Assembly: GCA_024635995.1 (NCBI GenBank)
Contig: JAGXHW010000031.1
Span: 58,027-122,026 of the forward strand
DNA length: 64,000 nucleotides
Source: Clostridiaceae bacterium
Lineage (GTDB): Bacteria > Bacillota > Clostridia > Peptostreptococcales > Tindalliaceae
Direction: 5' to 3'
Made by a program: the position numbers and the translations under genes. The notes under the pieces were generated by a model that saw only the letters and a list, made by a program, of their open reading frames with translations, searched no databases and was not told where the DNA came from. Positions 1 through 12,907 of this stretch are shown here, piece by piece. The number at the start of each line of letters is the position of its first letter. The stretch's first letter is position 1.

Positions 1-156
1 AACAACATCCACCTGTTTATCTTCCATGGATTTTGTGATTTCGTCAATGGTATATCGTAAAGCAGCCGGGTCTTTTAAAAGTGTAGTGATGTCTTTAAAA
101 TTTATGCCTTCCTTTGGAAAATCCTGGACCTCTCGAATGGTTGATTTTAAATCCAT
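1..156 (-). CDS. apt: adenine phosphoribosyltransferase, N-terminal part (runs off window edge)
   Basis: Reverse strand reads MDLKSTIREVQDFPKEGINFKDITTLLKDPAALRYTIDEITKSMEDKQVDVV, typical Apt N-terminus; RBS-like ggagggt upstream of ATG at 156. Confidence 0.88.
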   Translation of the reverse strand, partial: MDLKSTIREVQDFPKEGINFKDITTLLKDPAALRYTIDEITKSMEDKQVDVV

Positions 157-363
157 GGGTAACCCTCCTGGTATTGTTCTACTTTTCTGACTGTGTGCAT
201 AGAATATCTTCCATTATATCGGTTTAACCATCAATGTTCAATAACGGGTTCAGCTAAACCCGGCTGGCTGTCATTATATTAAACAAATGTAGCTGCCGGG
301 TTTAATTATATTTATATGCTGCTTTACTTTTAATTGATATGCTGCTTTACTTTTCCAAGATTG

Positions 364-1251
364 TTAAGATGTTTTCGCAAACATTTTCTTTTGGTCTTTT
401 CCCTTGTCCTTAATCATTACCCAGAGGGGGCTGGCAATAAAGATTGAAGAATAGGTTCCGCTGATAATACCGGCGATGAGAGGCAGGGCAAATTCTTTGA
501 TCTGTGGCACACCCAGTACATAGAGGGCTACAATGGTGACCAGAGTCGTAACTGATGTGTAGATTGACCGGGTCACTGTCTGGTTAATGCTGTCTGTGGC
601 CAGCTGTTCATAGTTAAATTTTTTCATAAGTTTACGGTTTTCGCGGATTCTGTCGAAAACAACGATGGTATCGTTGATGGAGTAACCCAGCACCGTGAGC
701 ATAGCTGCCACAAAGGGGCTGTTCAGTGGAATTCGGAAAATAACATAGACTGACAACACAATGAGAATGTCATGAAGCAGTGCCAGGATGGCTGCTACGC
801 CAAAGCTGAATTCGAATCGAAAAGTGATGTAGGCCAGCATACCGATGGCAGCTATGAGCATGGAAAGGAAAGCCCTGTCGCGAATTTCTTTACCAATGGA
901 TGGGCCAAACTGCTCTGTTCGCAAGAAATCGTCGTCTGTCAGGTTGAATTCTTCTGCCAACGCATCATATAAAAGGGTTCGCTGGCTGTGGTCCATGTCA
1001 ACAATGGTTCTGATCTGCACTGTTGTCTGGTTATCGCCGATAAAGTTGATGTTGGCACTGGCATCCCAGTTGTCCATGTATTGTCTGATATCTTCTGTGT
1101 CCACCGATTGGTGCAGTTCAATTTCCATCAATGTGCCACCGGTAAAATCAATCCCTGTGTTTACACCGCCAACGAGAGCGACGACCAGAGCAATGAGGAT
1201 GATGGCGCCGGAGATGGAAAACCAAATTCGTTTTTGATGAATGATATCCAT
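364..1251 (-). CDS. secF: protein translocase subunit SecF
   Basis: ORF with GIDFTGGTLMEI and GYSINDTIVVFDRIREN motifs; adjacent to secD. Confidence 0.96.
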   Translation of the reverse strand: MDIIHQKRIWFSISGAIILIALVVALVGGVNTGIDFTGGTLMEIELHQSVDTEDIRQYMDNWDASANINFIGDNQTTVQIRTIVDMDHSQRTLLYDALAEEFNLTDDDFLRTEQFGPSIGKEIRDRAFLSMLIAAIGMLAYITFRFEFSFGVAAILALLHDILIVLSVYVIFRIPLNSPFVAAMLTVLGYSINDTIVVFDRIRENRKLMKKFNYEQLATDSINQTVTRSIYTSVTTLVTIVALYVLGVPQIKEFALPLIAGIISGTYSSIFIASPLWVMIKDKGKDQKKMFAKTS

Positions 1252-1266
1252 TATTTTTCCTCCTCC

Positions 1267-2505
1267 TTACACGCCGAAGTATTTGGCATTCTTAAACAGG
1301 TTAGTAGAGATCAACGACTTTAATAAGATACGGGTGATGAAAACGGCTGTAAAAACACTGACCGCCAGACCAATCATCAGCATAACGGCAAAACCGCGAA
1401 TGGGACCGCTGCCAAATTGGTACAGCACCAGGCCGGCGATGAGTGTGGTCACGTTTGCATCGATGATGGTGCGATAGGCACGTTTAAAGCCGGAATCCAC
1501 GGCTGCACGAACGGTTTTTCCGTTCTTGATTTCTTCTTTTAGCCGTTCAAAGATAATAACATTGGCATCAACAGCCATACCTATGGACAGAATTAAGGCT
1601 GCGATGCCCGGTAAGGTTAAAGTGGCATCCAGGCTTATGAAAATGGATAACACCAGCAACACATATAGGGTCAGAGCCACACTGGCCACAAGACCAGGTA
1701 TGCGGTAAACCACAAGCATAAAAAGAAGCACCAGCACAATACCAATTTTAGCCGCATCAATGCTGCGGTTCAGGGCGTCGACACCCAGTGAAGCCGTAAT
1801 GGTTGATGTTTGCACTTCGTTCAATGACACCGGCAGTGCACCGGCCCGAATCAGGGCTGCCAAGTTAGAGGCTTCTTCAATGGTAAACTTGCCACTGATG
1901 GTGGCTTGTCCCATGGTAATTTGCTGTTGCACAAGGGGGGCAGAAATGATTTCATCGTCAAGAATAATATATATCGGTTCTCCTATAAAATTCCCTGTTG
2001 CTTCAGCAAAACGTTGACTTCCTTCGCTGTCAAACTCTAAACTGACAACTGGGTCTGGCTCGCGGTCTACGTAGATAGGAGAAGCATCCACCACGTTACT
2101 TCCTGTTAACACCACTTCATTATCGGGTGTCACAAATTGAAGTTGGGCTGTTTTTCCAACCATCTCCAGAGCGTCCTGCACATTTTCCACACCGGGCAGT
2201 TCCACTCGGATCCTGCGATCGCCTTCCTTTACAATGGTAGGTTCTGTCAGTCCCATGGCATCCACACGTCGTCGAAATACCTGGATGGTTTGATTGATGA
2301 GCATATCAAGTTCATCTCCAGTGGCTTCTGTGTCAGCTTCAAAGACAACAAAAACACCGCCTTTTAAATCCAAACCCTGCTTAATGCTGTTCCGCATGGG
2401 AATGATCTGTGTATCTCCCATTTGCATGCCGTTCAAAGCAGTATATACACCTGCTCCGGCAATGACGAGAATCAGTAAAAAGAGTATTATTCCTCTGACC
2501 TTCAT
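1267..2505 (-). CDS. secD: protein translocase subunit SecD
   Basis: GLDLKGGVFVVFEAD, GMAVDANVIIFERLKEE motifs. Confidence 0.96.
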   Translation of the reverse strand: MKVRGIILFLLILVIAGAGVYTALNGMQMGDTQIIPMRNSIKQGLDLKGGVFVVFEADTEATGDELDMLINQTIQVFRRRVDAMGLTEPTIVKEGDRRIRVELPGVENVQDALEMVGKTAQLQFVTPDNEVVLTGSNVVDASPIYVDREPDPVVSLEFDSEGSQRFAEATGNFIGEPIYIILDDEIISAPLVQQQITMGQATISGKFTIEEASNLAALIRAGALPVSLNEVQTSTITASLGVDALNRSIDAAKIGIVLVLLFMLVVYRIPGLVASVALTLYVLLVLSIFISLDATLTLPGIAALILSIGMAVDANVIIFERLKEEIKNGKTVRAAVDSGFKRAYRTIIDANVTTLIAGLVLYQFGSGPIRGFAVMLMIGLAVSVFTAVFITRILLKSLISTNLFKNAKYFGV

Positions 2506-2518
2506 GTGTCTTTCCTCC

Positions 2519-3043
2519 TTATTTTGCCTTCAGCAAATCTTTCTTATAATCCAGGGCAAAGCTCATATAATCTTCTGCCGACCGCATGATGCCATCTATT
2601 TCCTCTTCTGTTAATTCTCTGATAACCTTTGCCGGTGTACCCATGGCCAACACCCCGGAGGGTATTTCTTTACCTTCAGGGACTAGACTGCCGGCGGCAA
2701 TGATGCTGTTGTTGCCAACCACGGCACCGTTAAGCACAATCGCGCCCATACCAATCAATACCCGGTCACCAATGGTGCAGCCATGAACGATGGCTCTGTG
2801 TCCCACGGTGACATAGTCACCAATGATGGTGGGGTGATGGTAGGCGATATGAATTATTGATCCGTCCTGTATGTTAGTGCCTTTTCCAATGTAAACATCG
2901 TTGTAATCACCCCGTGCCACTACACCGAACCAGAGGCTGGATTTCTCCTGCATGACAACGTTTCCAATGACACTGGCAGTTTCAGCAACAAAACAGGTTT
3001 CGTGAATTGTTGGCAGTATTCCCTGGCTAGCTTTTATCATCAC
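2519..3043 (-). CDS. gamma carbonic anhydrase family protein (left-handed beta-helix, hexapeptide repeats)
   Basis: VARGDYNDVYIGKGTNIQDGSIIH, VGHRAIVHGCTIGDRVLIGMGAIVL hexapeptide pattern. Confidence 0.9.
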   Translation of the reverse strand: MMIKASQGILPTIHETCFVAETASVIGNVVMQEKSSLWFGVVARGDYNDVYIGKGTNIQDGSIIHIAYHHPTIIGDYVTVGHRAIVHGCTIGDRVLIGMGAIVLNGAVVGNNSIIAAGSLVPEGKEIPSGVLAMGTPAKVIRELTEEEIDGIMRSAEDYMSFALDYKKDLLKAK

Positions 3044-3284
3044 AAATCTCCTCGCTTTCCTTGGCCATGAGCATCAATGCGGTTTCAATGCGTGCTTTTT
3101 AGAGGCAATTAAAAAAGCAGGGAGTATAAAACTCCTGCTGAAAAACAAGACAAATGAGTTCTATGCTTTCTTCTCTCTCGTTATAATCCTTAAGCATTAT
3201 ACCATATGGCTGCTTAAAAAAAAAGAAAAAGGTAATAAAACCAAAAGCAGCAGGGATCTACCCGGCTGCTGTCAAATGGCTTTG

Positions 3285-3578
3285 CTACGCTTCAGTTGAT
3301 TCAGTAACTTGAGTAGAGCTTTCGGCAAGGTTTCCAACTGCCCATTTTGTGATGGTCAATTTTGTTTTATCCATGCCCACCTCAATGGTCAATACATCTT
3401 CCTTAATTTTCATTACTTTTCCATAGATTCCGCCAATGGTAATAATTTCGTCGCCTACCTGTAAATTATTACGCATTTCTTTGATTTTCTTTTCTTTTGT
3501 TTTTTGAGGCTTTATGATCAGAAAATAGAAAATCGCAAGGAAACCTAAAGGAATAATTAATCCGGAAAATTGTTGCAT
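3285..3578 (-). CDS. yajC: preprotein translocase subunit YajC
   Basis: FLIIKPQKTKEKKIKEMRNNLQVGDEIITIGGIYGKV. Confidence 0.95.
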   Translation of the reverse strand: MQQFSGLIIPLGFLAIFYFLIIKPQKTKEKKIKEMRNNLQVGDEIITIGGIYGKVMKIKEDVLTIEVGMDKTKLTITKWAVGNLAESSTQVTESTEA

Positions 3579-3670
3579 TTTGGACCTCCTTCCTGTTGTC
3601 TTTCAATCCTTCTTACATTAAACAACATCCTGTTTGCATTGTCAATGTATGAGCGTTATATTGTTGGTGT

Positions 3671-5843
<2,173 letters not shown>

Positions 5844-5884
5844 GGTTCACATACTTTCTTTCTGTATTTGATTCGGGCATGTCA

Positions 5885-6097
5885 CTATCGTCTAAAAAAT
5901 AGGTTTAAAAAAAGTGTTAACAGTAAGCTGATAATAATACTGGTGGCCAGTGGAAAATAGAATGTGGCGTTGCCTTTTTGAAAGAAAAAGTCACCTGGTA
6001 ATTTCCCAAGGCCAAAACGGCTTCCAACGGTGACAAGCACACCAGCAAGGAGCAGCACAATACCCGCAGTTATCAATATTTTTCCGAGTGGGTTCAT
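5885..6097 (-). CDS. DUF2905 family small membrane protein
   Basis: GKILITAGIVLLLAGVLVTVGSRFGLGKLPGDFFFQKGNATFYFPLATSIIISLLLTLFLNL; usual ruvB neighbour. Confidence 0.88.
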   Translation of the reverse strand: MNPLGKILITAGIVLLLAGVLVTVGSRFGLGKLPGDFFFQKGNATFYFPLATSIIISLLLTLFLNLFFRR

Positions 6098-6098
6098 G

Positions 6099-7130
6099 TT
6101 ATCCCTCTATTCTTTCCTGCACAGGGCCTTCCTGTAAAGGTTTTCCGAAGTGTTCGTAGGCTTTTCTCATCACCATGCGCCCCCGGGGCGTACGGCTGAT
6201 AAAACCGATTTGCATCAAATAAGGTTCGTACACATCTTCGATGGTTGTTTTTTCCTCTCCTGTGGCAGCGGCCAGTGTATCCAGGCCGACAGGTCCTCCG
6301 TCAAAGTTCTCGATCATGGCCAGTATCATTTTTTTGTCGGTGCTGTCCAGTCCCAATGGGTCAATTTCAAAAAGTTTCAAGGCTTCATTTACCACCGGTA
6401 ACGTTATTTCGCCGTCAGCCCTCACCTGGGCATAGTCACGGATCCGTTTAAGCAGACGGTTGGCGATCCGTGGCGTGCCACGTGACCTGGAGGCAACCTC
6501 CAATGCAGCTTCTTTGGCAATGGGCACTCTAAGGATACCCGCGGAGCGGGTGACTATTTTGGCCAATTCGTCATGCTTGTATAAATCAAGACGTGAAATG
6601 ACACCAAACCTGTCACGCAGTGGAGATGTCAACAGCCCTGCCCTTGTGGTAGCACCGATGAGTGTAAAGCGTGAAAGGTCCAATCGAACGGTTCTGGCAC
6701 TGGGGCCTTTGCCAATGATAATGTCCAGGGCAAAATCTTCCATGGCCGGGTACAAGATTTCTTCCACGGTGCGGTTCAGGCGGTGAATTTCATCAATGAA
6801 CAACACATCATTTTCACCCATATTGGTTAGGATGGCCGCCAAGTCTCCCGGTCTTTCAATGGCGGGACCGCTGGTGATGCGAATGTTCACGTTCATTTCG
6901 TTGGCAATAATCGTCGCCAGGGTTGTTTTACCCAGTCCTGGAGGGCCATATAACAAGACGTGGTCCAGGGCTTCTTTTCGTTCCCTGGCGGCACTGATAA
7001 ATATACGGAATTTTTCCTTGTTTTTTTCCTGTCCCACATAATCGTCCAGTCTTTTAGGACGCAAGCCAACTTCGATGGCAAAATCTTCTTCCTGGGTGTC
7101 TGTGGAAATAATTCGTTCTTCAATGGACAT
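6099..7130 (-). CDS. ruvB: Holliday junction branch migration DNA helicase RuvB
   Basis: [45 protein letters not shown]. Confidence 0.97.
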   Translation of the reverse strand: MSIEERIISTDTQEEDFAIEVGLRPKRLDDYVGQEKNKEKFRIFISAARERKEALDHVLLYGPPGLGKTTLATIIANEMNVNIRITSGPAIERPGDLAAILTNMGENDVLFIDEIHRLNRTVEEILYPAMEDFALDIIIGKGPSARTVRLDLSRFTLIGATTRAGLLTSPLRDRFGVISRLDLYKHDELAKIVTRSAGILRVPIAKEAALEVASRSRGTPRIANRLLKRIRDYAQVRADGEITLPVVNEALKLFEIDPLGLDSTDKKMILAMIENFDGGPVGLDTLAAATGEEKTTIEDVYEPYLMQIGFISRTPRGRMVMRKAYEHFGKPLQEGPVQERIEG

Positions 7131-7182
7131 AAAACCGTCTCCTTATGTCAGCAATTTTAACTGTTGATTATCACCTTGTCTT

Positions 7183-7773
7183 TTATTTCATCAACCAAGA
7201 CAAAGCAGCCTTCAGGCTTTCCTCAGTAGACACGCCACGGTCTGCAGTGGCCCGAACAGCTTCCAATGCTTCATTTCGCTGGTATCCAAGAGATATCAGG
7301 GCGCCCATTACATCATCTTGAAAAAGAGTGCCCTGTTCAGGGGTGGATGCAGGCTGAATCCCCATTTTATTAACTTTATCCTTTAGTTCCAGCACAATGC
7401 GTTCCGCTGTTTTTTTACCGATTCCAGGGGCTTTCGAAAGCGCATCCAGGTTATGGGCCATGATCAATTGACACAAGGTTTCCACCGTATAGGTGGACAG
7501 CATGGCGATGGCGGCTTTTGGTCCTACTTTGGTGACGGTGATGAGTTTCCGGAACATGTTTAGTTCATCCTGTGTTAAAAAGCCATACAGGCTGGCGCCA
7601 TCCTCCCGTACGCTGTAGTGGGTGTATAAGGTGACTGGTTCAGCTATTTTCACCCTGCTCAGTGTGGCCATTGAGGAGTAAATCCCATATCCCACACCAC
7701 TTACATCAACAACAATCTGATCGACAGTAACATGATGTACATTGCCCTTGATAAATTCAATCAATGCCTTCAC
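7183..7773 (-). CDS. ruvA: Holliday junction branch migration protein RuvA
   Basis: MKALIEFIKGNV..., VTKVGPKAAIAMLS, KAPGIGKKTAERIVLELKDK. Confidence 0.95.
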   Translation of the reverse strand: MKALIEFIKGNVHHVTVDQIVVDVSGVGYGIYSSMATLSRVKIAEPVTLYTHYSVREDGASLYGFLTQDELNMFRKLITVTKVGPKAAIAMLSTYTVETLCQLIMAHNLDALSKAPGIGKKTAERIVLELKDKVNKMGIQPASTPEQGTLFQDDVMGALISLGYQRNEALEAVRATADRGVSTEESLKAALSWLMK

Positions 7774-7905
7774 TCCTTTGTTGTCCGATGACTACCACCG
7801 CTAAGACTCCCTTTTTGCAAGAGATAAGCGGTGCTACGTCCCTAGGTGAACAAATTAGTATCTGCCACCAAATGGGACATTTGGCCATCTACTTATGGAT
7901 CCTGT

Positions 7906-8397
7906 TTATACACTAAACAATTGACGAAAATGGCCAGTGTGGGCATGGCACATAGCAATGGCCAGTGCATCTGCAGCATCATCAGGTTTTGGTATTTCTT
8001 TCAGGTTCAGCAGGGTTTTCACCATTTGCTGTATTTGGTTTTTGTCTGCTCGTCCATAGCCTGCCACACCCTGTTTTACCTGAAGGGGTGTGTACTCATA
8101 GATGCACAATCCTGCCGAGGCCGCGGTAACGACGGCCACTCCTCTTGCCTGACCCACAAGAAAGGCGCTTTTCGCATTGGTATTGAAAAAAAGTTCTTCA
8201 ATGGCAGCGCATTCTGGGTTGTATTGCTGGATCAACGTTTCAATGCCTTCCTTTATTTTGACCAAACGATCGGGCAATGGGGTTTTACTGGGGGTACGAA
8301 TGACACCATACTGAATTACTTTAAAGTTGTTATTCTCGTAATTAATGACACCAAACCCTGTGATGGCTAAACCTGGGTCAATGCCCAAAATGATCAT
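7906..8397 (-). CDS. ruvC: crossover junction endodeoxyribonuclease RuvC
   Basis: MIILGIDPGLAITGFGVI, AAIEELFFNTNAKSAF, KPDDAADALAIAMCH. Confidence 0.96.
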   Translation of the reverse strand: MIILGIDPGLAITGFGVINYENNNFKVIQYGVIRTPSKTPLPDRLVKIKEGIETLIQQYNPECAAIEELFFNTNAKSAFLVGQARGVAVVTAASAGLCIYEYTPLQVKQGVAGYGRADKNQIQQMVKTLLNLKEIPKPDDAADALAIAMCHAHTGHFRQLFSV

Positions 8398-8870
8398 GAG
8401 TGTTTCCTCCCCTGGAATATGTCATCAATAGTCTGGTTGTTGATTTTCTGACAGTCTTTACAATAGCCATAAATTTCGAAACGATGTTCTGTTGGTAAAA
8501 AATCTGTCTGTGTTGTGACATACTGATTAATTTCCTGAAAAGGGCATAAATCAATCAATTCTGTTTTATTGCATTCAAGGCAAATCAGGTGATGGTGATG
8601 ATGTGCAGTGACCAATTCATACCTGGCGATGTGGTCATTCAATGCAATATGTCGTAGTACACCTGCGGATGCCAGTGTTTCAAGGTTTCTGTAGATAGTG
8701 GAAAGGTCCATTTGATGGTCTTGTTGTCGCAACGCCTGCTGGATTTCAGAAGCTGTTAACAAATGATGTGTTTGTGTTAGAAACAGCCTTAAGATTTCCT
8801 TTCGTTGACGAGTCATCTTAATGGATTTTTGCTGGAGTTCCTTTTTTAGGAGATTCAGTTGTTTTTCCAT
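8394..8870 (-). CDS. Fur-family transcriptional regulator (Fur/Zur/PerR type)
   Basis: MTRQRKEILRLFL, DLSTIYRNLETLASAGVL, YELVTAHHHHHLICLEC zinc/metal-binding motifs. Confidence 0.92.
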   Translation of the reverse strand: MEKQLNLLKKELQQKSIKMTRQRKEILRLFLTQTHHLLTASEIQQALRQQDHQMDLSTIYRNLETLASAGVLRHIALNDHIARYELVTAHHHHHLICLECNKTELIDLCPFQEINQYVTTQTDFLPTEHRFEIYGYCKDCQKINNQTIDDIFQGRKHS

Positions 8871-8936
8871 CCAGATGCTCCTCTCTACTTTATCAAAACA
8901 AAATGAGAGCCTGGGCTCTCACATGGTCGTCTGCAT

Positions 8937-9033
8937 TGGCGGGAGTACGTGGGAATCGAACCCACCCAAGAGGCTCCTAACCCCTCGTACTGGTTTTGAA
9001 GACCAGAGGATACACCAGCACCCATCTACTCCC
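8937..9033 (-). tRNA. selC: tRNA-Sec (anticodon TCA), encoded CCA
   Basis: Reverse strand GGGAGTAGATGGGTGCTGGTGTATCCTCTGGTCTTCAAAACCAGTACGAGGGGTTAGGAGCCTCTTGGGTGGGTTCGATTCCCACGTACTCCCGCCA: long variable arm, CTGGT-CTTCAAA-ACCAG anticodon arm, 97 nt; directly downstream of selB. Confidence 0.96.
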
Positions 9034-9147
9034 ATATTACTTTCGTTTGACAAGACTGATGCGTGATCAATCTGGGCGACGAAAGTATTATAACACACTG
9101 ACGGTTCCATGAGCAACCTCATACAATAATCATTTCAGTTGGTCGAT

Positions 9148-11055
9148 TCATGTCTTTTTGATAACCAACACCCTGTTATCACCTTGTCGTTTTGTGACAC
9201 GGGCCTGGTCAAAGTATTCCAATAATGAAACAGCGTATTTTCTACTGGTTTTCAGCAAATCCCGAAAGTCTGCCAGAGCAATTTCTTCGTTTGTTTCAAA
9301 GTATTCAACCAACCTGTTTTTGGCTTCTTCTAGGGCATTGGCATGAAAAACCGTCTCCTGGTTCACCCTGATCAATGAATCTCCCAGCATCAATTCCAAC
9401 ACCTGCTGAATGTTCTTTTGTTTTTCCCTAGTCAAATCCGGCAGTTCATCAAGTTTCGGCGGCGAAAAAAGATCTTTCGTGAAAAGCGATTCAATGTCGT
9501 TAAGAATAGACTTTTGCTGTGGGGTTATTTTTATCGTGAAGGAAGACAGTGACACAAATGTGCCTTCGGTTCGGATAAGGCATTCCTGTTCCAGTTGTTC
9601 AAACCAGGCTTCCACCATTTTTTGTTTTCCGGGAGGAAACACCCGGCTTTTCAGTTCTTCTTTTGACATACCTTTTCGCAATGGGAAATCCCTATGATAA
9701 TGTGCAAGCATTTCTGTTGCCTTCTCTGTGACTTCCTCATAAAACTGCCAATGGACAAAACCCTGTTCCTGAATGGAATAGGCTTTTTGATCTTCTTTCA
9801 ATAGTTGGATTAATTCTTCTGTCTGCTCTTTGGTATAGCCGGTATATTTTGCCAAAAGTGAAACATCAGGTATTTCCTTACTATACCGTAAGAGTTGCTG
9901 TTCCAGATGAACTTCCGGCCCACCGGATTCTTTCGCCTGCAACTGGTCAATAACATCCTGGTGCAACGCTTTGTGTTTGTTGGGATTAGGATCAATCACA
10001 ACAGCTCCGCCAAGGGTTTCCATGGGTGAATAGAAGCGCAGTATCACTTTATCTTCTTTTTTAAAAGCAGCACTTTCCTCCAGCCGTAGTTGTACAAATC
10101 CTGATTCACCAGGTTCAATTTGTTCTTTTTCCAGAATCACGACCCTTGCCAATACTTCACTCGAGCCGTGGTATATTCTCACCCTGTCTCGTTGTTTTAA
10201 TGGACGCGGAGCGTTTTTCAACATGTTTACACGACAATCCACCATCATGGTGTCTGTCATTGAGCCTGGTTTTGCCAGAAAACTGCCTCGGTTGATCTGG
10301 TCCTTTTTAATCCCGGAAAGATTAATGGCCACTCGCTGGCCAGCATAAGCTGTGCCGACTGTTTCACCATGCACCTGGATGTTCCGCACCCTCGCTGTGA
10401 TTTCTTCAGGATAGATCTCCATGATGTCTTCTGTGGAGACGGTTCCTTCCAGCAATGTCCCCGTTATAACGGTTCCAAATCCGGTGATGGTAAACACCCG
10501 GTCAATGGGCATACGGCAGGGGGCTTCCTGGTCCTTTGCTTCAATTTCATCGTAATCCATTGCAATATGCTCAATAAGTTCTGGTATACCCTGGCCGCTA
10601 AGGGAATCGACCATTAGTATGGGACAATCCTCAAGAAAGGTATCCTCAACTGTTTCTGCAATGTCATCTTTTACCAGTTCGACCCATTCAGGGTCGGCCA
10701 AAGAAGCCTTGGTCATCACAATTAAGCCTTTTTTAATGGATAGTAATGACAAAATATCCAGGTGTTCGCGGGTTTGGGGCATAACACCTTCATCGGCTGC
10801 GACCACCAGCATGACCAGGTCCATACCGCCTACCCCTGCCAGCATGTGCCGTATAAATTTCTCGTGTCCGGGTACGTCAACAATGCCTGCCCGGCGTCCG
10901 TCAGGCAAATCAAAATAGGTGAAGCCCAGTTCAATGGAAATCCCTCTTTTTTGTTCTTCTTTCAGGCGATCTGTGTTGCGACCAGTTAACGCCTGTATGA
11001 GTGTAGTTTTACCATGATCAATGTGTCCGGCTGTTCCTATGATTAAATGTTTCAC
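9148..11055 (-). CDS. selB: selenocysteine-specific translation elongation factor SelB
   Basis: [59 protein letters not shown]-terminal winged-helix region. Confidence 0.97.
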   Translation of the reverse strand: MKHLIIGTAGHIDHGKTTLIQALTGRNTDRLKEEQKRGISIELGFTYFDLPDGRRAGIVDVPGHEKFIRHMLAGVGGMDLVMLVVAADEGVMPQTREHLDILSLLSIKKGLIVMTKASLADPEWVELVKDDIAETVEDTFLEDCPILMVDSLSGQGIPELIEHIAMDYDEIEAKDQEAPCRMPIDRVFTITGFGTVITGTLLEGTVSTEDIMEIYPEEITARVRNIQVHGETVGTAYAGQRVAINLSGIKKDQINRGSFLAKPGSMTDTMMVDCRVNMLKNAPRPLKQRDRVRIYHGSSEVLARVVILEKEQIEPGESGFVQLRLEESAAFKKEDKVILRFYSPMETLGGAVVIDPNPNKHKALHQDVIDQLQAKESGGPEVHLEQQLLRYSKEIPDVSLLAKYTGYTKEQTEELIQLLKEDQKAYSIQEQGFVHWQFYEEVTEKATEMLAHYHRDFPLRKGMSKEELKSRVFPPGKQKMVEAWFEQLEQECLIRTEGTFVSLSSFTIKITPQQKSILNDIESLFTKDLFSPPKLDELPDLTREKQKNIQQVLELMLGDSLIRVNQETVFHANALEEAKNRLVEYFETNEEIALADFRDLLKTSRKYAVSLLEYFDQARVTKRQGDNRVLVIKKT

Positions 11056-11070
11056 ATTTTCACTCCCAGT

Positions 11071-12498
11071 TTATCCCGCGCTCAATTTTATCCAACATTC
11101 AATGGCTTTAACAATGACATCAAAATCATCGTCAAACAAGGTCCTCAGATCAAGCAGATACCCATTGTCCTGAATTCTGCCAATGATGGCTGGTTGATGC
11201 TGCCGTAGAAATCGTTCTAATTTTGTCACTGCCTGTGGTTCACCCTCGAACCTGATTAAGCGACTCTCCAGTTGTACGGTGGGGTATGCTCCACCACCAA
11301 CCTGTGATGTTTCAGTCACCAGGGATGTGTTGACAATCGTTTTGTTTGCCATTACGGGCTTCAACATGTCCATTAATGCTTCTGCCCTTGTTTCCAAAGC
11401 CTTCGGCTTTTCTGTCATCATTCGCAGGGCTGGAATTTTTACCAATGCTTCTTCCGGATTAAGGTATAGTTTCAGTGTGGCTTCAAGCGCACAGAGGGTT
11501 AACTTGTCTACCCGCAGCGCCCTGGTAAGCGGGTGTTTTGCAATTTGTTGTATCCATTTTTTCTTACCGGCAATAATGCCTGCCTGGGCCCCTCCAAGGA
11601 GTTTATCGCCACTGAACGTCACCACGTCACAGCCTGCGGCCACCGCCTCCTGAACGGTGGGTTCCGGTGGAAAGCCAAAGGATTGGAGGGATAAGAAAAG
11701 CCCACTGCCCAAGTCATTGATCATGGGTAAATCGATTTTGTTTGCCAGTTCCACCAGTTCTTCCATGGTGGCTTCCTGGGTAAATCCCATTATTTTAAAG
11801 TTGCTTTGGTGTACTTTTAATAAAGCGCCCGTCTCTGGTGTAATGGCTTTTTCATAATCCTGTAAATGTGTTTTATTAGTGGCACCTACCTCTACCAGGG
11901 TGGCCCCGCTTTGTTCCATTACTTCGGGCACTCTGAAAGAACCGCCAATTTCAACCAGTTCACCACGGGAAATAATCACTTCTTTACCCTTTGTCATGGC
12001 TGAAAGGGTTAGCAGCACTGCCCCTGCATTATTATTGACAACAATGGCATCTTCTGCGCCTGTAAGCTTTAGCAATAAGTCTTTCATATGAGAATAACGA
12101 CTGCCCCGTTTGCCGGTTTCCAAATCCATTTCCAAATTACTATAGCCACTGGCAATGTCCCACAGGGCGTCTTTTACATAATCGCCCAGAGGAGCTCTTC
12201 CCAGGTTGGTATGTAACACAACTCCTGTGCCGTTGATAACTTTTCGTAATTGCATGGAAGATAATTTTTTGCATCGAAACAGTACCTCGTTGACGATGAA
12301 ATCTTCCAGTAATCTTCTTTCATCAAACTGATCAGCATGATCCGTCAACAGATCTGACCTAAGATTTTGTAAAACAGCCCTCAGTTCATCCTTGGCAATT
12401 AATTCATCAAACTGTTTAATCTCTTTAACTGTTTCTATCTTAGTCCATATGTCATCCATTTTAGGAATTTTACGCAACAGTTCACGTTGTTCCATCAT
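11071..12498 (-). CDS. selA: L-seryl-tRNA(Sec) selenium transferase
   Basis: RKVINGTGVVLHTNLGRAPL, FSGDKLLGGAQAGIIAGKK PLP-lysine motif. Confidence 0.97.
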   Translation of the reverse strand: MMEQRELLRKIPKMDDIWTKIETVKEIKQFDELIAKDELRAVLQNLRSDLLTDHADQFDERRLLEDFIVNEVLFRCKKLSSMQLRKVINGTGVVLHTNLGRAPLGDYVKDALWDIASGYSNLEMDLETGKRGSRYSHMKDLLLKLTGAEDAIVVNNNAGAVLLTLSAMTKGKEVIISRGELVEIGGSFRVPEVMEQSGATLVEVGATNKTHLQDYEKAITPETGALLKVHQSNFKIMGFTQEATMEELVELANKIDLPMINDLGSGLFLSLQSFGFPPEPTVQEAVAAGCDVVTFSGDKLLGGAQAGIIAGKKKWIQQIAKHPLTRALRVDKLTLCALEATLKLYLNPEEALVKIPALRMMTEKPKALETRAEALMDMLKPVMANKTIVNTSLVTETSQVGGGAYPTVQLESRLIRFEGEPQAVTKLERFLRQHQPAIIGRIQDNGYLLDLRTLFDDDFDVIVKAIECWIKLSAG

Positions 12499-12907
12499 GC
12501 CACCTCCTATGTTGATTCCATTCGATTATAGCATAAATGACCTCTTATGAGAACAATAGTACTGTTTAAATACAAAGAAAATAGATGACTATGGAATGCA
12601 TTTTGGGTAAGATTTAATTTAACAGAATAGTTATTATGTTTATATAAATGTATTTTAGCTTTTCATACTATTTAACATGTGATACAATGAGGCTGTTAAA
12701 GGTATATCAGACGCTGTTTTTTTATGAAGACAATGATCGTTTCACACAGATGAGTGTTAGCATCTTCTGCAGCGAACGGATTCACTGTCTTTTATTTTGG
12801 AAAAGTGTAATGGGATAAAACGAATAAGGAGGTGGTTCACTCCAAAACTGTGTTAATTGTTCGAATAAATAATCGTTATAAAAAAGAAATAAAGGAGGTT
12901 TTTTGAT

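Noticed and set aside
772-1477. Plus-strand ORFs antisense to secF/secD (772-972, 845-1237, 988-1323, 1241-1477)
   Set aside because: No recognisable domains, no plausible RBS; they lie opposite strongly conserved genes, so they are antisense shadow ORFs. The same applies to most other 60-150 aa opposite-strand ORFs in the track.
7846-8370. 174-aa plus-strand ORF antisense to ruvC
   Set aside because: Overlaps conserved ruvC completely; Phe/Cys-rich composition is typical of an antisense frame.
8821-9122. ORFs across the tRNA-Sec gene (8821-9066, 8919-9122)
   Set aside because: They are translations of the tRNA gene and its flanks (e.g. NPPKRLLTPRTGFEDQ), not proteins.
12499-12907. Possible glycine/alanine riboswitch in front of agcS
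   Set aside because: The 400-nt intergenic region shows no glycine-riboswitch-like core motifs by eye; probably just a divergent promoter region.
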